A stretch of DNA of 64,000 nucleotides from AP-16 sp963755055. Lineage in GTDB: Bacteria > Pseudomonadota > Alphaproteobacteria > Rhizobiales > Xanthobacteraceae. The translations under genes and the position numbers were made by a program. This document shows positions 61,064-64,000 of the stretch, piece by piece; the first letter of the stretch is position 1; each line of letters opens with the position of its first letter. A model generated the notes under the pieces. The model was not told the DNA's origin and made no database searches. It was given only the letters and a program-made list of their open reading frames with translations. The stretch is from positions 434,001-498,000 of the forward strand of contig CAVWIS010000004.1 in assembly GCA_963755055.1 (NCBI GenBank). The letters are read 5' to 3'.

Positions 61064-63109
61064 ATGCGGATCGATCGTTGGCCTTCGTGTGTCGCGTTCG
61101 TTCTGATCGTCGGCTGCTCGGTGAGCGCACCCGCCAGTGCTGACGACCGCGACGCTTGCGCACGCGCATCGGGCGAAGAGGCCATTGCCGCTTGCACGCG
61201 CGCGATCGGGTCCCCGGCGCTCAAGGGCAGCGGTCTATCCAAGGCCCATGTCAGCCGCGGCCATGCCTACTACATCAAGGGCGACCACGACCACGCGATC
61301 GCCGACTACGCCGAGGCGATCCGGCTCGATCCGAAGTCCGCCGTGGCGTTCCGCAACCGCGCCAATGCCTACCGCGCCAAGGGGGACAACGACCGGGCGA
61401 TCGTCGACTACAGCGAGGCGATCCGCCTTGATCCGAAATCAGCCGCAGCGTGGCGCGGCCGCGGCAGCGCCTACTACGCCAAGGGCGACTACGACCGGGC
61501 AATCGCCGACGACGGCGAGGCGATCCGGCTCGATCCGACGCTCGCGGCGGCATTCGCCTCCCGCGGCAATGCCTACTACGCCAAGGGCGACCTTGATCGC
61601 GCGATCGCCGACTACAGCGACGCGATCCGCCTCGATCCGAAGCTCGTGGCGGCGTTCAACTCGCGCGGCAATGCCTACTACGCCACGGGCAACCAGGACC
61701 GCGCGATCGCCGACTACGGCGAGGCGATCCGGCTCGATCCGAAGCTCGTGACGGCGTTCGGCTCGCGCGGCAATGCCCACTACGCCAAGGGCGACCACGA
61801 TCGCGCGATCGCGGACTATGGCGAGCAGATCCGCCTCGATCCGAAATCCTCCATGGCGTTCCGCAATCGCGGCAATGCCTACTACGCCAAGGGTGACCAT
61901 GACCGGGCGATCGCCGATTACGGCGAGGCGATCAACCTGGATCCGAAGAACGCCGCGGCATTCTCCAAACGCGGTATGGCCTACATTGCCAAAGGGGACC
62001 AGGACCGTGCCGCCGCCGACTACGGCGAGGCGATCCGGCTCGATCCGAAACTCGACCATTGGATCGGCCTGCGCATCCAGCGCGTGAGCGATGAGACTGC
62101 CCAGAGGCTCGGAATGAAGCAGGCGCGCGGCGCGCTCGTCATCAGCGTCGACGCCGCCGGCCCGGCGAAATCGGCCGGCATCGAGCCGGGCGATGTGATC
62201 GTGAGATTCGACGGCAAGGACGTCAACGAGTTCCGCGACCTGCCGCGCATGCTGGCGGATACGCCGCCTGGCAAGGAGATTTCGGCCACGGTGGTCCGCC
62301 GCGGCAACGAGGAGAGCAGGACACTGAGAATCGGGCTGAGGGCCGCGATGGCGCCGCCTGCCGCGGAGGGGGCAACCGCTTCACCATCCGCCGCCCCGGC
62401 GAAACGCGTCGCGCTCGTCATCGGCAACGGCGCCTATCCGGGCGCCGCCCGGCTCGCCAACCCGGTCAACGATGCCGACGACGTGACGGTTGCGCTTCGC
62501 CAGGTCGGGTTCGATGTCATCGAGGGCAAGGACCTGGCGCTCGCCGGATTCTCGCGGGTGATTTCCGATTTCGCCGACAAGGCGAAGAGTGCCGACGTCG
62601 CGCTGATCTACTATGCGGGCCATGCGATGCAGTTCGAGGAGACGAATTGGCTCCTGCCCGTCGACGCGCGGATCACCAACGCGTTCGATATGCGCCATTC
62701 CAGCGTGTCGCTGCAGGACCTGATGACGGAGGTCGAGACCCGCGCCAAAACCACTCTCATCTTTCTCGATGCCTGCCGCAACAACCCGATCGCCGACGAG
62801 TTCAGGTCGCGCCTGAAGGCGGAAGGCCGCGCCTTCGCCGAGACGCGCGGGCTTGCCCGGGTCAACGTCGACGCGCCGCAGATGATGGTGGTCTACGCCA
62901 CCCGGCCGAACGCCATCGCGGCCGACGGGCACCGACGCAACAGCCCCTTCACCGAGGCATTTCTCCGGCATCTCCCGACCCCGGGCGTCGAGATCGAGGT
63001 GCTGATGAAGCGGGTGACGGCGGCGGTCTCGGCGAGCACCGGCGGCAAGCAGCAGCCAGAACGCCTGTCACGGCTGGAGCGGGAGTTCTATTTCGTGCCC
63101 GCGAAGTAG
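61064..63109 (+). CDS. TPR-PDZ-caspase protein (bacterial metacaspase-like)
   Basis: A 681-residue exported protein. The signal ends in LIVGC, a possible lipoprotein box (Cys18). Eight near-identical 34-residue TPRs occupy about 59-330 (consensus GNAYYAKGDHDRAIADYGEA), encoded by 102-base tandem repeats (about 61245-62050). A PDZ domain lies at about 345-425 (GPAKSAGIEPGDVIVRFDGK). The C14 caspase domain follows at about 447-680 with His520 in YYAGHAM and Cys571 in FLDACRNNP. GGAG lies eight bases before ATG 61064. The layout suggests a periplasmic protease with a protein-docking scaffold. Target unknown. Confidence 0.9.
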   Translation: MRIDRWPSCVAFVLIVGCSVSAPASADDRDACARASGEEAIAACTRAIGSPALKGSGLSKAHVSRGHAYYIKGDHDHAIADYAEAIRLDPKSAVAFRNRANAYRAKGDNDRAIVDYSEAIRLDPKSAAAWRGRGSAYYAKGDYDRAIADDGEAIRLDPTLAAAFASRGNAYYAKGDLDRAIADYSDAIRLDPKLVAAFNSRGNAYYATGNQDRAIADYGEAIRLDPKLVTAFGSRGNAHYAKGDHDRAIADYGEQIRLDPKSSMAFRNRGNAYYAKGDHDRAIADYGEAINLDPKNAAAFSKRGMAYIAKGDQDRAAADYGEAIRLDPKLDHWIGLRIQRVSDETAQRLGMKQARGALVISVDAAGPAKSAGIEPGDVIVRFDGKDVNEFRDLPRMLADTPPGKEISATVVRRGNEESRTLRIGLRAAMAPPAAEGATASPSAAPAKRVALVIGNGAYPGAARLANPVNDADDVTVALRQVGFDVIEGKDLALAGFSRVISDFADKAKSADVALIYYAGHAMQFEETNWLLPVDARITNAFDMRHSSVSLQDLMTEVETRAKTTLIFLDACRNNPIADEFRSRLKAEGRAFAETRGLARVNVDAPQMMVVYATRPNAIAADGHRRNSPFTEAFLRHLPTPGVEIEVLMKRVTAAVSASTGGKQQPERLSRLEREFYFVPAK

Positions 63110-63265
63110 GGCCTGAACGGGCCGGCCGGCGGTCGCCGGGAGCCATCCTTTACGTTCACAACCAAAGACGTATTGTGGAATCCGACACCGGCCTCACCAA
63201 GGCGGTGGCGACCAAGCCGATGGGTCGTTGAAGACTGATCTGACGCCGGTCATCGGGGTGCCGTC

Positions 63266-64000
63266 ATGGTGGGAGCAGCGCGTTTTCTCGTTTCCGATGT
63301 ACCCCTGGTCATCCTGATCGCGGGCTTCTATCTTCTTCGCGACACCATCATGGTGACCATTGCGTGGGTCGCGTTGCTCATCTTCTCTGCCGTTCTTGTC
63401 GCCAGAACGTTTCACCATATGAAAGTCATCAAGCATTTCATGACGGACGCCTTGGAGCATGACGACCTGGCAAGATTGCGGGCAGCGGCATCCAGAATAT
63501 TTTTCGATACAAGAACCTTCACATACTCCCACTGCAACGGGCAGCTCCTGCTGATCGGCATCCCTTATGCGTGCGTCGCGGCTTATCTTGGAATGAACTG
63601 GTGGGCCGTCCCAATTCTTCTGTTGTCGAGATTATGGTTTGTGACCAGCAGGCAGCTGAATCCGCCCCTGGCGATCTTCCTGTCGGCGAGCAAAATCGAC
63701 CAGATCAAGCTGTGCGGCGACACGCAGCGCCGCATATTCCCGTTGAGGATCATCAACTTCCTCAATATCGAGACGATAGAAGCCGCTCGCGGGAGGAGAG
63801 ACCAGATCAAGCTGGTGGCCTTGGACGGCAACCGGCTGATCCGCAGCGAGGGATGGGAGGCGTGGATAGAGAATATCCTGGTGTCCATCCCTCTCATCAT
63901 CATGGACGTGAGAGAGCTGACGCCCTCGCTGGAGACCGAGATCGGCATCGTCAACAGGATGAAACTGCACTGGAAATTCGTCGCGGTCCACGATGCCCGG
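63266..64000 (+). CDS. membrane protein of unknown function (cut by right edge)
   Basis: From ATG 63266 the frame is open to the window end (245 codons). Two pairs of membrane segments lie near residues 10-45 (VPLVILIAGFYLL, VTIAWVALLIFSAVLV) and 100-130 (LLLIGIPYACVAAYLG, WWAVPILLLS). A soluble part follows (LNIETIEAARGRRDQIKLVA, NRMKLHWKFVAVHDAR). I do not recognise it. Codon use is less GC-rich than in neighbouring genes, which may indicate acquisition. Confidence 0.65.
   Translation, partial: MVGAARFLVSDVPLVILIAGFYLLRDTIMVTIAWVALLIFSAVLVARTFHHMKVIKHFMTDALEHDDLARLRAAASRIFFDTRTFTYSHCNGQLLLIGIPYACVAAYLGMNWWAVPILLLSRLWFVTSRQLNPPLAIFLSASKIDQIKLCGDTQRRIFPLRIINFLNIETIEAARGRRDQIKLVALDGNRLIRSEGWEAWIENILVSIPLIIMDVRELTPSLETEIGIVNRMKLHWKFVAVHDAR

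Noticed and set aside
61245..62050. Regular 102-base tandem repeats resembling an array
   Set aside because: They encode TPR units in frame with no unique spacers, so this is not a CRISPR array.

Overview
The window looks like a chromosomal segment of a high-GC alphaproteobacterium, most likely of the Bradyrhizobium/Rhodopseudomonas/Rhodoplanes group (Hyphomicrobiales). The pointers are G/C-rich third codon positions, interspersed GTAGGGTGGGC-type repeats, a fused indolepyruvate ferredoxin oxidoreductase, DUF5681 and DUF2778 proteins, and a TPR-PDZ-caspase protein. No ribosomal RNA, intact tRNA, CRISPR array or integrase was seen.

Layout. 1-12.1 kb is an aromatic-compound region: two flavin monooxygenases (one cut by the left edge), a MarR regulator, a LigJ-like amidohydrolase, an IS1634-family insertion, a dihydroxyphthalate-decarboxylase-like protein, an aromatic-acid MFS symporter and a 1165-residue indolepyruvate ferredoxin oxidoreductase. 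12.1-14.4 kb holds a DUF5681 protein and a molybdate-type binding protein. 14.45-25.1 kb is an accretion zone. It contains a wrecked NTPase-nuclease gene, an intact SIR2-like gene, and an intact AbiEi/AbiEii/HEPN-type operon, separated by decayed tRNA-fMet fragments. It ends in a patchwork of gene fragments whose parents lie elsewhere in the window.

25.3-37.4 kb is a signalling module: acyl-CoA ligase, two membrane histidine kinases, an alpha-oxoamine synthase, a receiver protein, a frameshifted REC-GGDEF-EAL gene, a SerA-like dehydrogenase and an EAL protein. My reading is an acyl-aminoketone or alpha-hydroxyketone signal pathway: synthase, substrate supply, sensors and c-di-GMP output. It is flanked by 0.96-kb direct repeats, each carrying a hydratase gene, intact on the right and broken on the left. 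A TIR-domain protein follows.

40.5-64 kb is mixed housekeeping and accessory content: small metabolic enzymes, cupins, a LysR regulator, a haloperoxidase-like protein, cell-wall enzymes, MFS transport, an IS110 transposase, a frameshifted TMEM43-like gene, an S41 protease, a HigBA-type toxin-antitoxin pair, a double-glycine-leader peptide, a metallo-hydrolase, a methyltransferase fusion, the caspase protein and a partial membrane protein at the right edge.

The two best candidates for new biology are the three-gene AbiEi-AbiEii-HEPN operon (21.27-23.43 kb) and the oxoamine-synthase/two-kinase module (25.3-37.4 kb). Two gene families and one mobile repeat also merit attention: a three-hairpin repeat whose stems covary between copies and which supplies stop codons to neighbouring genes, and the tRNA-fMet relics that mark module borders.
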